From Castanea sativa (Eukaryota > Streptophyta > Magnoliopsida > Fagales > Fagaceae), in the NCBI RefSeq assembly GCF_040712315.1, contig NC_134015.1:47324464-47388463 (forward strand): a DNA stretch of 64,000 nt. Direction: 5' to 3'. The position numbers and the translations under genes are program-made. The notes under the pieces were generated by a model that saw nothing but the letters and a program-made list of their open reading frames with translations, was not told the origin of the DNA and did not search any database. Below are positions 48,418 through 61,897 of this stretch, piece by piece (the first letter of the stretch is position 1; each line of letters begins with the position of its first letter).

Positions 48418-48792
48418 TAAAACCTCACCAAGGTTCATAAAGGGAACAAAGTTTCTCTCAAAATCTTTCAAATTTCTCATATAACTTTTTATATATCTTT
48501 TTATTTAGAGTAAATTTTGAAAATCAACCATTGAATTACGTATTTCTTATATTTTTAACATTCATATCATATTTCGTTTAAATCAGATATTATTTACTAG
48601 TCAATTAAAACCTCACCAAAGTTCATAAAGGGAACAAGGTTTCCCTCAAAATCCTTCAAATTCCTCATATAACTTTTTATATATCCTTTTATTTAGAGTA
48701 AATTTTGAAAAATAACCATTAAATTATGTATTTCTTATGTTTTTAACATTCATATCATATTTTGATTATATTATTTACTAGTCAATTAATAA
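48418..48792 (+). repeat. Tandem duplication, unit about 187 bp
   Basis: 'aaaacctcaccaa.gttcata' begins at 48419 and again at 48606, and the two copies stay aligned to 'ttatttactagtcaatta'. They are about 90% similar by eye. Confidence 0.9.
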
Positions 48793-50571
48793 ATTTATTT
48801 TTTATATACAATTTTAGATTAAAAAAAACTTGAAATTTAAATATTTAATTGATAATATAGCAATTAATCTTAAATTTTCTTGAAATTTTGCAATTATAAA
48901 TGATGTAATAAGAGTATGCAATCAAACGATTATATTTTCAAAATTCATATTCAATATAAAAATATTTAAAATGTTTTTTTTCAAACTAATTTGAAAAAAC
49001 CCCTTTTCTTCCACACAAAAATGGCCAAATTGGGTTTAATACTAAAATCTTCTTTCTTCTTCTTCTTTTTTCTCAAATAGGTATGATGGAGTTAGGAATA
49101 CATTCCCTCAATTTTAAAAACGAAGCAATGATCACACAAGGAAAGGAAATTCTATCATAACCTCCATCTTTGCTTTGCACATATTCACTACAAATCACTA
49201 TTGATTGGACAGCTCGGCATGGTTTGGTGCTTCATGATTTGTACCCTATGTTTTATATTTAAGTCATGGTATTTATATTAGTTAAATTATATCATATCAT
49301 ATAGTATATTTTTTTAATAAAAATATCATATCATATTATTAGTTTTGATAAACATGAATTAAGAAGTTAATTAGTCACCAGATTGAACTTTGTGCATATC
49401 TCGTGAATGACTGAATGAATGATGGACCTTCAGAGTCACACAAAGCTCGTCGTTTTGCTCACCCGCCAAAATTACCCGCCAAGAAAAAAACCAAAAGGTT
49501 TGTGGGACCCAAATTAATATTAGCAGTTAGCCAAAACCAACTCCAACTCCATAACCTATTTCCCCGCTTTATATTAAATTCTTGTCGATGGGCCTCGTAC
49601 CGACCACCACGACAAAAAGTGCTCGTTGAAATTCATGATATTAAAAATTACTGTAATTAATAAAATTATTTTTTTTCTTTAAAAATATTTATTTATTTCT
49701 ATGTCTAATAATAATTTTGTAAAAATTTGAGAAAATGCTTCATGTTTTATTACGAGAATGCCCATATTTTGTTTTGGACAAATCTAAGCCTTATGTCATG
49801 CACACGTCTTTACATTTTGTGTTCATACCGTGGGAATATTACGCACTTGTAAAAAATAATAAAGAATATTGATTTTCATTTTTGAAATTAATATAAAAAA
49901 AAGTATAATACAGAATACATAATGATTATACGTTAAGAAAAAAGGTCAATGTGATTGAGTGAAATGTTATAACTTGTAGCTCTACCTAACTTGAACATAA
50001 TTAAAACGTAAATAAAAATTAATGTTATATTATTTTTTATGTTTTTGTTGGGTTCCACATTTTTTTTTATATGTTACAATATTTAATATTTTGTTAAATT
50101 CATTTTTGGTTATAACTTGTAAATTCTCTGTTTGATTATTTTACAGGTGCATTGATTGCATTCTAGTTAACTCATTATCCTCGAATAGGAGATTTGGATT
50201 TGAAACTAACATATACAAATGAACAAAAAAAATTATTAATATCTTAATCTAATGATAAAGAGTAATTATCATGTCACATACGCCCTAAATTTCAAATCTT
50301 ATCGTATGGCTATTTATAAAATATTGTTATTCTTCCTTATTAAATTGACACAAATATAACATTATTTACCATCAAATACAAAACTCATTTTTTAAAGCAA
50401 ATATTTATAAAAAGCATCGGTTCTTTTCCCACATATGGTTTGAGATTTTTTTTTTTTTTTAAACCATGGAACACTTTGTCCTCTTGAGATTCTTTTTGTT
50501 AGTTTCTATTACACGTCATTATTTAACAACTTGGTAAAATTGTTTTCCCCCCTTAAATTAATTTCCTTTTT

Positions 50572-50572
<1 letters not shown>

Positions 50573-50642
<70 letters not shown>
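50573..50642. repeat. (CT)35 tract
   Basis: A perfect, uninterrupted 70-bp CT run lies about 2.2 kb upstream of the RING gene leader. It is complementary to the GA tract at 51076-51161. Confidence 0.97.
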
Positions 50643-50643
<1 letters not shown>

Positions 50644-51073
50644 AGGTTTTAGTGAGAGGAAAGTAACACACATCTCCCCCATCACTTATTTATAATTAAC
50701 ACAAGTGAGATAAAGGGATTAGTTTTGTCATTTCTAGTTTGAGGGTTAATAATATGATATTAAGAGTTCTAAGACTCTGAAAGTCCATTTGAAATTAACT
50801 CAAAACCCAATGGATCTTTTGCATTTTACACCCCCTTTACTTGGGAACCTCCTTTGATTTTTTGTGTTTTAAAGTTGTGTACTTGGTTGTTGATTGATCT
50901 ATTTGTTTAGTGAATTTAGTTATGGGTAGTGATGGGTCGATGCATTGTGTTTTAATGGAGGAAGTGGTATGATGGTTTTATAAGTTTATGAATTAAGTAT
51001 TGGTTTGGTGATGAGGTAACTGTAGGTGCTGATTTTGGTTTATTGATAGGGATTATATTTTAGAATATTGTTG

Positions 51074-51075
<2 letters not shown>

Positions 51076-51161
<86 letters not shown>
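51076..51161. repeat. (GA)43 tract
   Basis: A perfect 86-bp GA run lies 433 bp downstream of the CT tract on the same strand. Confidence 0.97.
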
Positions 51162-51165
<4 letters not shown>

Positions 51166-52879
51166 GAAGGAGAGTAGTGGTATTGAAATAACATTTAGGG
51201 GGGGTGGGTTGTTTATTTTCTAAAATAGCTTAGAAGTGAGTTTTGAAAGCATATCATAGAACCTTAATAGGTTAAAATATCAACTTTTAAACTACGTGTG
51301 GGCAAAACCAAAATAGCCAAAATTAGGCTAGGTGAAGCGTTATTTTCCTTATTTATAATTTAAAATAACACTTCATTTATTTCGATAAAAAAAGTTTTTC
51401 AATATATAGGTAGATAGTGAAGGAGGGAGGGATCAACTTCAAACTACAGACATAAAACACCATTAGGATGATATTACCATTGAGTTATCACTTGAATCTC
51501 AATGGCAAATAAGGTTAATACAGTGAAACATTGTTGAATTTTGAAGAGTGGAAAATATTTATTGGATGGTTACATGCATATTCAACAAGCCAAATATTGA
51601 TTGAGAATTGAATCTTTTTTCAAATGACATTTTTTTTTAATCTAGTATTTTTCCATTTAATTTGTTGCATAGATTTGAAAGTTTGAGTTTGTTTTCCTAC
51701 TTGAGGTTTTCAAATAACCCAATTTTTTTTTCTTGCGGTTTGTTTTCTTAAATGAAGGTATTAGTTTAGGTAATTAATTATTTTGAATTATAACAAATAT
51801 TATTGACTTTCATACAAACCAAACAAAAGAAAAATTTTCTTACTCATTTCTAAATTTGTAATCAAAGATTAGAAAAAAAGTCACTTTTCCAAGAAATGAA
51901 TAATTCATCTAAGTATTTTATTTATTTATTTTTTATGACTGGATGTACATATAATGATTAATCTTCCGTTGTTTTGATATTTGAAATAATCATAATGCAT
52001 AATTCAATCCTATGTTTAGTGAAAATTGATCATACAAAAACTTGTTGAGTGTAACACCAAATGAATTACATACTAAAATTTTCAATCAAAACACTTAATA
52101 AATTGGATGAATCTTCCTCCAAATTGATTGGAAGGTAAACCTCTATTTCTTTTTAGAGAATCATTTTATCCTCACTTAAATTGTAAAGATAAAAGAATAT
52201 TGATGAAAGAAAAAAAAGGGGGGGCAATATGGTCCTCTAGAAAAGTCTAGAATGGATAAGCAATTAAATATTTTCAAAGACGTTGGTGGTGAGAGTGGAT
52301 GGACACTGTACGCAGTCTCTCTGACAGTAAGTAGTGGACGAACAAACAACAAATTGTGAGGTGTATGAAAATTGAATGAGTACGAAAACAAAATTTAAGA
52401 GAAAGAGAGAGAAAAGTAATAAAGTCTATATTGTCTATGCCTATGGTTATGACTCTGAATAAGTCTCATCTCATGACTCATGAATCAATGAATAAATATG
52501 ACTATTACACATGCACCGGGATTCCAGAAAACTGCCCCCCCCTTCCTTCCGATGTGGGAGTGGTCCCACCCCTCTATCCGCTGTTAATTCGGACGTTTTT
52601 TTTTAATTAATATTTGTTTTTTTTTTAAAAACCCACCATGCCACTATTCCTTACTTTTCTTGCTTTTTTATTTTTTGAAAACTGAAAAGTTAAATACAGA
52701 ACAGAACAAACTACAACAAAATAAAAGAAAAACCAAAAACCAAAAACCAAAAACCAAAAAAAAAACAAAAAAGAAAGTAAGAAAGTAAAGAAAGTAAGAA
52801 CGGAAATCGGTTTGCGTAACCACTACCACCGATTCTTTCATTCATTCATTCATTCTTTGATTCATTCATTTCATCCATT

Positions 52880-53123
52880 CTCTCTCTCTCTCTCTCTCTC
52901 TTTAACACACTCTTCCTACTCTCACCGCACCATTCCTTCTCCAACTCCAACCATTACTTACTCTCTCTCTCTTTCTCTCTCTTTCAGTTACTATATAGTA
53001 TATACCTCTGTGACCCATCTGGCTCTCTAAGTTCTTTCTTGCATTTTCACAGATCGTTTTGATGGAACATCATTTTTGATCGTTCCCTCTTACCCTCCTT
53101 ACCAAAAAGCTTGCATTTTTAAG
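52880..53123 (+). promoter_or_regulatory. Probable core promoter and leader of the RING gene
   Basis: CT-rich stretches (52880-52902, 52960-52986) resemble plant Y-patch/GAGA-type promoter sequence. TATATAGTATATA at 52993-53005 could be a TATA box. A donor-like AAG/GTATCT follows at 53123, another candidate is AAG/GTAACT at 53276, and acceptors lie at 54748 and 54786, just before the start codon. I infer one 5' untranslated intron of about 1.5 kb; transcript data would settle which sites are used. Confidence 0.4.
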
Positions 53124-54825
53124 GTATCTATCTACTTCACCTGCTATCTTCTTCTTTTTTTCTTTGTTGGGTATTTTTTTTTTCTATGGTGGATTAAGAG
53201 TTGTGGTGGGATTACAGGATCTGGGGCATTCCTTGTCTTTCTTGAGAGTGTATCAAACAGGCTGCTTTGTTTCAAGGTAACTTGGATTATGATGTTTTAG
53301 TATTTAGATTGCTTTTTTTATGAACATTTGTGTGTGGATTCTTTTATGTTTTTACAGATTGAAAACAATTTTGGAGGAAATCTATTATCTTGCATAGTAT
53401 GAGGATTTTTTTTTTCTTTTCTTTCTTCTGTCTGCTAATGTCATCTGAAAATTTTTGGTCAAACTCACTTTTCTGATTATTAGATTCTCTCATCTTTGGT
53501 GTGAAGAAAATATTTTCAAGTTCTAATTTTGATTATTTAGCAAAACAAAAAAGTTAATTCTTTTGGGTTCTAATCTCTCTGTATATCTACTTCCCTTTAG
53601 ATATCTAATTCACCTTTCTGGGTATCACGGATCCCCTGTCTCTCTTAATTTGCAATTGGATTTATCTTATATGCATCTGAGTTCCTCAATCTTGCCCACA
53701 ATGACTTTTTTTTTTTTTTAAAGCTCATCAGCTCTTATCTTTTAAACTTGCTTTTGCTCATGTGTTTTGCTTTTTGTTTGTAAGTCAATGGATTATCTGC
53801 TTAATATTTAATAACGTGTATATGTTATTTTTGTGTGTGTGTGTGTGTATATATATATACACTTTTTACCTTTTTGGCAGTGTGGTTTGTGGATTTCTTT
53901 GACTTAAAAGAATTAAATGGAACGTTTATGAATTTTTAGCAATATGCTATTTTTAGAATAGTGCCACTTAAAGAGCTGTGTTTTACATGTTATCATAGAG
54001 TTGAGATGTTGTTTTTGGTACCATCGTAATAGTCCAGCTGGAGACCTAAGGCCAGCTTCTTCATTCCTTTGTTTGTATGGTTATATTTATTAAAATCTAA
54101 GTATGTTGAATGGGTGAGAAATTTATCAAGCAGATTCAGAGTTTATATAGAGAAGACTTTGCTGAAGATTCGGAATTTAATTCTTTATGGTGTCACATTC
54201 TGTTTGCATGCTCATGAGGGCATATATAATATGTAATATGGAACTAATGTTGCATATTTTAAACTTATGAGGGTTGAGAAAGTGATTTTAAACTATGCAT
54301 AGCAATAACAACTTATCTTTAATTGCTAGCTTGCATCGTATCACTAATTTCAAATGGAAAACTATATTGCACTTGGTAGGCTTAAATTGTATTGTAGTCA
54401 TTGAAAATTCTCATCCATAGCCTGTCTCCAACTTTTTATGGGTTTACTTCTAATGCTTATGGATTATCTGAAATTAATGTCAAATGATTTTAGTGTATCA
54501 CATGTACTGTCTTCCAAACACCATGAATGAGATACAAATTTGTGAGTGTCTTGAATTATGAATCAAGACTAAAGCCTTAGATGGTGAACCTAGCACGTAT
54601 CGTATAGGATCATTTCTCGAGAGGAACCAGTCATTTTGGCTGAATTTGTTCTTTGTATATAAGGTTTTCTGCCTGCATTCTCTAGAATTGCTAGAATATC
54701 AGCTGTTTCTAGCTTGTCATATTAAAATATTTTCCTCTTTTTTGGCAGGTAGGATTTCCACTGGTTATTTTACCCTAATTTTTCAGGAGCAAGTAAAAAG
54801 AGGAATTTATTTTTCTTTGAGGAAA

Positions 54826-57800
54826 ATGTTGGGAGGCAACAATGGCAATCCTGTGCATCCTGCTTTCCTTGATGAGAATCGTATCCAGTTTCAGACTGAT
54901 GCATCAAATAAGCTGCAGTTATTTGGCAGTCGTGAGTTCTCTTCTGCATTTGTTAGTGCAGTTATAATTGCTTTGAATGCCATGACTCTATTTAATGCAT
55001 GCTATTATGTTTATCATATTGCTTATGGTATTGTTATAAGCTTTTATTGGGGATCTTTTGCCTTCTTGCTGGAGTGTATTTTTGGATTCATAGGTTGATT
55101 AATAAGTACTGTAATTTTTCCTGATTATCATTTAGAAAATTTCTTTCCTGTTAGTGATGGAAAGTGGAAACAGAACCCATCCTTCCTATCTGTGCCTCAT
55201 TTATGATGACACAGAGTGGCACATTGGTGGAAACCATTCTTGTTTTTTTTTTTTTGTCTTATAGAATTTTTCCCTATCATCATCACTGTCACTCGTCATC
55301 ATTACAAAATGTCTGTATTTAACCTTCTTTTACAAGCGGTTAGGATTTGTTAACTTTTGAGATAAGGATATGAGATTAAATACTAATGCAAAATGAATAT
55401 TTTTAAAATTTAGATAAGTCAACCTTAGAAAAGAGGATAATAACATCATATCGACATGAATATTCTTTTACTTTTTTTTTTTTTGAATTTTGAATTTTGT
55501 CCATATCTTCATCAACATTGCAGTTACTTTTTTGGAGTTTCTTTCACTTGTGACCAAAATCATTATGCTTTAAGATGGATATGTTGGCATATCCATCCTT
55601 CCTATCTGTGCCTCATTTATGATGACACAGAGTGGCACATTGGTGGAAACCATTCTTGTTTTTTTGTTTTATAGAATTTTTCCCTATCATCATCACCGTC
55701 ACTCATCATCATCGCAAAATGTCTGTAATTGACCTTCTTTTACAAGCTGTCAGGATTTATTAACTTATGAGATAATGATATGAGATTAAATACTAGTGCA
55801 AAATGAATATTTTTAAAATTTAGATAAGTCAACCTTAGAAAAGAGGATAATAACATCATATCGACATGAATATTCTTTTACTTTTTTTTTTATTATAAAA
55901 TTTTGTCCATATCTTCATCAACATTGCAGTTACTTTTTTGGAGTTTCTTTTACTCGTGATCAAAATCTTTATGCTTAAAGATGGATATGTTGGCATATTC
56001 TCTTTGAGAAATAAACAAAATTAAAAATTCTGTTATGCTAGAAAGAGGTCTTTGTTACTGAAACTTTTTATTTTTTTGTCTTTTGAAGTACTTATACTAA
56101 TATCAATATTATCATCTTTTGGTCACAAATAATTGATCTTGGGTATCTGACACCAATATCACTAGTATTTGGAGCCTTGTTTTGGATGTAAATCAAACAA
56201 GAAAGTCTGACTTATATTTGAAAGTAGATGAATACAAAATACTAATGAGACATTAAGCAAGTTTCTTAATAGGATCAAATCATTAATATTTAATTTGTTC
56301 TGCATAAGTTACAACGTGTCCATCGTAGTTATCAAAATTTCATCGCCATTATCTAGAGCCTACCCCTTGGCAGCTATGAGCATAGAATACATGTGAATAA
56401 AGCTGAGATGAGATGAAATATGACCATCATTTAACATAAATTTTCGAATATGATAAGAGGAAAAGATCACTTGCTCATTTGGTTCTGAATATATACACTT
56501 CTTGTGTATTGGACTGCATGGTCATATTTTTTTTCCTTCCTTTTATATTTTTATTTTGTTAGTCATATTTTCTCTTTTCTTTTTCTATATTTTCTGAAAT
56601 GTAGTCACTGGTCTCTAGGCATAATGAATATGCATCTTATGTTGCAGTGCCAGCTGGATGTAGTGTTGATCCAGTAAATTATTTTGGAAATGAGCATATT
56701 ACTCCTATGCTTCGGCCAAATAAACGAGGCAGGGAAATGGAAGATATCTCAAGGCAGCAAAAACTTCAGATATCCTTAAATTATAATGCCTGTCAAGATG
56801 AAGTTGATCGCTCAGCAAGCATTCCAAACCCGAATGCTGTATCAACAGGGTTACGATTATCATATGATGATGATGAACGGAATTCGTCTGTGACTTCTGC
56901 AAGTGGAAGTATGACGGCTGCACCATCAATCATCTTGTCCCTTGGTGACAATATTAGGACTGAGCTTGATCGGCAGAAAGAAGAGTTTGACCAGTATATA
57001 AAAATTCAGGTATTGCTCCCCCCTATGTAATCATATAAATATGTGTCGTACCAGATAAGTTCCAAATGATTCTGGGTAACTGTTAAATTATAGACGATTG
57101 CTTTGCAACAGCTGTTCAATCATTCAAAAAGTCTTTTTAATTTGCTTTCCCCATTCTTGATTTTATTAGCCAAAAAAAATTATTGATCTGTTTTTCCTGT
57201 TGAATTGTATCCTTGTGTCATTTCAATCCTTTCCTTCCTAGTCAATTTGATTTTCTTAAATGACATCTAAATCTGCAGACATTGGTATTTCAAATGAAGA
57301 ATCCCCTTTGATATAGTATACTTTAGATGTAAATATTTTGATGGCATCAATGTTTTTATTTGATGTTGTATCTTGGAGACCTGGCAGGAGGATTATGAAT
57401 GGTGGTTTTCAGTGCTCTAGCATTTGTACACTATACATTCATACTCAGCTAAAACGGAATTTTGAAGCTGAGTTTATAATATTCTTGTGATCATTTTCTG
57501 CTTTTTTTAGTACATTTGAAATAATCTTTTCATTACTTTTCAACCAGGAGGAACACTTGGCAAAAGGGGTGAGGGACTTGAAGCAGAGACACATGGCTTC
57601 TTTCCTTGCCACTGTAGAGAAAGGTGTAAGTAAAAAGTTACGTGAAAAAGAAATAGAAATAGATGACATGAACCGTAAGAACAAGGAACTGGTAGAGAAA
57701 ATAAAGCAGGTAGCCATTGAAGCCCAGAATTGGCACTATAGAGCAAAGTACAATGAGTCGATTGTCAATGTCCTGAAGAGCAATCTCCAGCAGGCAATAT

Positions 57801-58099
57801 CACAGGGCGCAGAGCAAGGGAAGGAAGGATTCGGAGACAGTGAAGTTGACGATACTGCCTCATATATCGACCCAAATAACTACCTCAGCATTCCAGGTGG
57901 GCCCTCAAAATCTATTTCCAGGAATTACCAAGGCTTGAAGGAGCACATGACTTGCAGGGCATGCAAGGCAAGGGAGGTGTCTATGTTATTGATGCCTTGT
58001 AGGCACTTGTGTTTATGCAAGGACTGTGATGGGTTAATTAGTGCCTGTCCTGTATGCCAGTTGATGAAAACTGCTAGTGTCCAAGTGTACCTGTCCTAA
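54826..58099 (+). CDS. BOI/SBP1-like RING-finger E3 ubiquitin ligase
   Basis: Three coding exons, 54826-54931, 56648-57009 and 57548-58099, join in frame across GT/AG introns to 339 residues. The family (BOTRYTIS SUSCEPTIBLE1 INTERACTOR and relatives, petunia SBP1-like) transfers ubiquitin and acts in pathogen, stress and gibberellin-linked responses. N-terminal motifs are MLGGNNGNPV and NKRGREMEDISRQQKLQISLN (basic, NLS-like); the latter is followed by STGLRLSYDDDE and an SIILSLGDNIRTELDRQKEEFDQYIKIQ helix. Exon 3 continues a long coiled coil (about 150-245), including the conserved WHYRAKYNE region. The C-terminal RING (290-330) has zinc ligands C292, C295, C307, H309, C313, C316, C323 and C326. 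It ends VYLS. All ligands are present. The ATG is the first that gives the family N-terminus. The exact paralog cannot be named. Confidence 0.93.
55178..55999 (+). repeat. Tandem duplication in RING gene intron, unit about 410 bp
   Basis: 'catccttcctatctgtgcct' begins at 55178 and again at 55594, and both copies run through 'aatgtctgta', 'gaggataataacatcatatcg' and 'catcaacattgcagttac' to 'aagatggatatgttggcat'. Similarity is very high, so the duplication is fairly recent. It lengthens the 1.7-kb intron between coding exons 1 and 2. Confidence 0.92.
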
Positions 58100-58293
58100 A
58101 TTATACCACGAAAATGAAAAATCAATTACTCTACATCCCTGAAATTGTGAATCATATGTGGGGAACCAATTATGTTTATAAATAGAGCACGTGTGATTTT
58201 TCTGTAGATACTTCCTTGTCTCTCTATCTCTCTCATCTAGTGGATGTGAAACTAACGAGAAAAAGTTGGCATATCATAATCAACTAGGAGAAC

Positions 58294-58299
58294 AATAAA
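58294..58299 (+). terminator. Candidate poly(A) signal of the RING gene
   Basis: AATAAA lies about 195 bp after the stop codon in AT-rich sequence. Plant signals are loose, so the real cleavage site may differ. Confidence 0.4.
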
Positions 58300-59077
58300 A
58301 AATGTGAGCATTTTTATTGGCAAGGGAAAAAGCATATTTTGTGAATGTCATGTTGTTTGAGTTAATCTGGTATGCTTTTCACGTTTTATTTAATGAATAT
58401 ACAAGGAAAGGCTGAGGGGCTCTGACAATGATTGGCTTGTTTAGGACTGAGTTTACCCTCAATTGTTGGTGGAAAATCCTTTCAACCCCACTATGAAAGG
58501 ACTCATGCGTGTATTATTGGTCACATGACATATGATGTATATGATGAGTCGTGTGACTTAATTAATTTGATTAGCCAGATGATTTAATACGTGAAGATGT
58601 TTTTATTAATTGCCATATGATGGATTATCTGAGATTCCTAATAAAAATTGGGTCCTAAAAATTGTAGTAGCACAAATTAAGTGGCATTTTTTTTTGGTAG
58701 CAAGTAGCTATACTTTCCTTGTGCCAAGCAGCTACCATTTATAAAACAAAATTTTCTTTTTGGTAGCAAGCAGCTTTTATTTTTGAGAATCTGGTAGCAA
58801 GTAGCTGTGTGGTGTATAAGATGCAGTTTGAACGGTTTAAAGTCAATGTATTTTTCAAATTTTGAGCTTTTTCAACCCAACCCAAAACTAAATTTTCCCT
58901 TTGTTTTGGGCCAAATTTTAAATTATTGAACTGGTTTTTTCTTTATTTTGGGCTGACTTTCCTAGTCAACATTTACTAGGGTTATCAACCTATTTTGATT
59001 TTGATTTTTTGAAAACTAGGGTTATTAAATTATTAATAATATATTTAATATTAAAAATAAATAAATATATTAATATC

Positions 59078-59248
59078 TAGAGAGGGTGCAAAGCGGTTTG
59101 TGTGATTTTTTTATTATAAAATTGCAAACCGCACTAAACCATGGGTGCTGTGCGGTGTACTGTTACTTGCGATGTGGTGTGGTTGTACCATTTTGCGAAC
59201 GGTTTTGGTGCAGTTTTTGTAGTTTGTGCGGTTTGGTGAATACCCCTA
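59078..59248. mobile_element. Possible hAT-like MITE
   Basis: The right end, 'ggtgaatacccctac', read in reverse (TAGGGGTATTCACCAAACCG), has the style of plant hAT MITE termini. The left end, 'tagagagggtgcaaagcggtttg', is an imperfect match to it. The interior is rich in 'gcggt', 'aaaccgcac' and similar alternations. No convincing 8-bp target duplication was found. Confidence 0.35.
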
Positions 59249-61037
59249 CTAAAACCTATCTAAAAAAAAAAAAAAAAAAATCATTCCATGTGAAATAAAG
59301 ACCTCCAATATACTATCTGAGCTTAGAGATATGAAATTATATAATAGTTAGTGATTTAATTATTGTCACCAAAAAATTTACAATAAAAATTACATGTATA
59401 ATATGCTCGTGTCCAAATCATATCATATTATACATTATAATAAAATTTTGTCCAATCCATTGTGGTTGGACCAAATGGACACCTTTATTTTTATTTTTTT
59501 TTCCTTTCCTTTCCTTTCTACTTGTGCTCCTTATGTCATTTGGATACTATAAGTATATTAAATAATCAGTAAAATAATTAGCATAGTTACTGCAAGGAAA
59601 CTCTATCATTTAACTTTCAAATACTTAAAAAAAAAAAAAACTTCTCTGATTAAATTATACTACCAAAAGATTCTAAATATTTAAAACAAGTTTCATTATT
59701 TATTTTATATCATTTAAATAATTATCATAATGATTTGTTTTAATAATAAAGCTGAGTTTTACACTATCATTAACATATTTTGCTTGAGGTGAAATTTTTT
59801 TGTTAAAGTTTCATTAAGTTTGGAAATACTATTCCAATTGACCAAAATCTCTACAAATTAGGAGAAGTTTCATTATTTATTTAAAATTATTTCAGTCATC
59901 TACCACAAATTTTTTGTTACAACAACAAAAGTTGGGTCTGACAATTGTGCTTGCTATGTGGCTTATGTAAGTGTTACACAGTACATTTTACTATTTGGCA
60001 TGCTATAAGTATATTAAAAATAATAATATAATTTGCTCTAACTTAAACTTTTATCAAAGTTTTAAGAAACTTCGTACTACTCCGATTAAAATTAAATACC
60101 AAAAATTTCAAGAAATATAAAGGAATTTATTTATTTTAATAGTAATATATTAAAATAAATTGATATACAGGATATGCTTTCGTCACGTAATTTGAAATAA
60201 CTTTTGTTATTTTATTTTTATTATCTATGTTACCGTTCAATTTAGAATATATTATTAAAATATGTTCTTAGTTTGTATATGATTTTTCTTAAGCTGTGCA
60301 ATGCATAGATATAATACTAGTTTATTATTATTATTATTATTATACTACTAGTTCATTACAAACTTGGGACATATTCAATCAGACCAATTTAATCGAACAC
60401 TTATGTATAAAATTACCTAGCACTAAATGTATATAATATTATAAATTAATATAATCAAAATCACACGTCGTTAATCTATTTCTTTTTTTTATTTATTGTT
60501 AATTATTATTATTTTTGCTAAAGACCTTGATTTATTTCCTTAAAATAGAAAATGTTTGTTCATAATCTATTAACACAAAGTAATCCAATATATAGAGTTT
60601 CTAAAATTTCAAAATAAAAAATACTAACAAAGTTAAAGAACAAAATATCTTTAATTTAAACAAAAAAATTCGGGAGAACTCACTACATAGAACTAAGAGT
60701 GTCTTCTTGCACATAAGTTGTTTTGTTTTCCTTTGTTGCTTGTACGTATTTCCTTCGTTTACTTTATTTCTTTGATGGAGTAGTTTCTTTTTAATACAAA
60801 ATTTTCTTACCTATAACAAAAAAAGAGTTTCTCTTGTGTTATGGTTACGTTGTGGTCCCAATGGATTAGAAGGGGAATAGAAAAGGATGCGTGGAAACAA
60901 AAAGAAGGGAAGTAGATCAGAGAAGAAGCCAATGATCTCTAACTCAATTGATTCCTTCTTCCCTTGTAGGTGTTAGGTGTTAGGTGTAGGGTGAGATTGT
61001 GAATTTGAGACCCATTAGACGTATGTGTAATCTACCA

Positions 61038-61094
<57 letters not shown>
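61038..61094. repeat. (TA)n(GA)n compound microsatellite
   Basis: About 13 TA units run directly into about 15 GA units. Confidence 0.95.
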
Positions 61095-61098
<4 letters not shown>

Positions 61099-61897
61099 TA
61101 GACCGAAACTTATGTTGACCCAAATTTTAAAAGGAGAGGTAACGGAGAAGGTTATTCTTTCGTACTTGGTGTTTTCAAGAAACTTGAAGTAAAACAAGTT
61201 CAACAACTTGCTAGACTCAGACCAAATCTAAAAAATTAACATAAAATATATAAACTCACATATTTATATATATTGCAAAATACACCCGATTCATTGATTA
61301 AATACGATTCATATGATATGCGTGTTTGTACCTCATGATTCATGACCCTACTTGATATGCACTTAAGACATCCGCCTTTTCAGATTTTTTTTTTTTTGGT
61401 TGCTTCAATTCAGTGTAACTATTACGCTGAAAGGCATTACAGAGAAGTGTTATGCAAAGAGTGGTTTTTATTTTTATTTTGGCAAGTTTTCCTGCATCCC
61501 TTCACTTATACTCGCTTGACTTCTGATACTTGGGCGACTCAGTCGTTGTTTGGTTGTTCTTTCAGACTCCTTAATTGGTGGCAGCTGGTATAGTTGTTGG
61601 TGGGTCAATGAGAAGGGATAAAATTGCAGGTCTTAAAGAGTTTTTTTTTTTTTTGGTTAGGATGACTCCATGCAAAAGCAGGGGCACCGGCTACTTAGCT
61701 CCTCTATGAGGCCGAGAATTTGTATTTCTAGGTTGTCATCACTAATGCTGTGCATCTGGAAAACGGATAGAAACACAGTGAAGTAGCCATTGCAGAGTCA
61801 TTATCTAGCACTATATCTTGAACCTGTACCTACTTTTTTTATTGGTAATTACACATGCATCCAGTGGGTTATATAATCCCACCACCTCATCCTCCAC

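Larger units (their letters stand above)
45765..52800. other. Gene-poor AT-rich intergenic DNA
   Basis: No frame here resembles a known protein and no RNA gene was recognised. Contents listed separately are two tandem duplications (47.3-47.8 and 48.4-48.8 kb), a short GA run (47152-47172) and two very long dinucleotide tracts (50.6 and 51.1 kb). The last 1-2 kb may hold the distal promoter of the RING gene. Confidence 0.6.
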
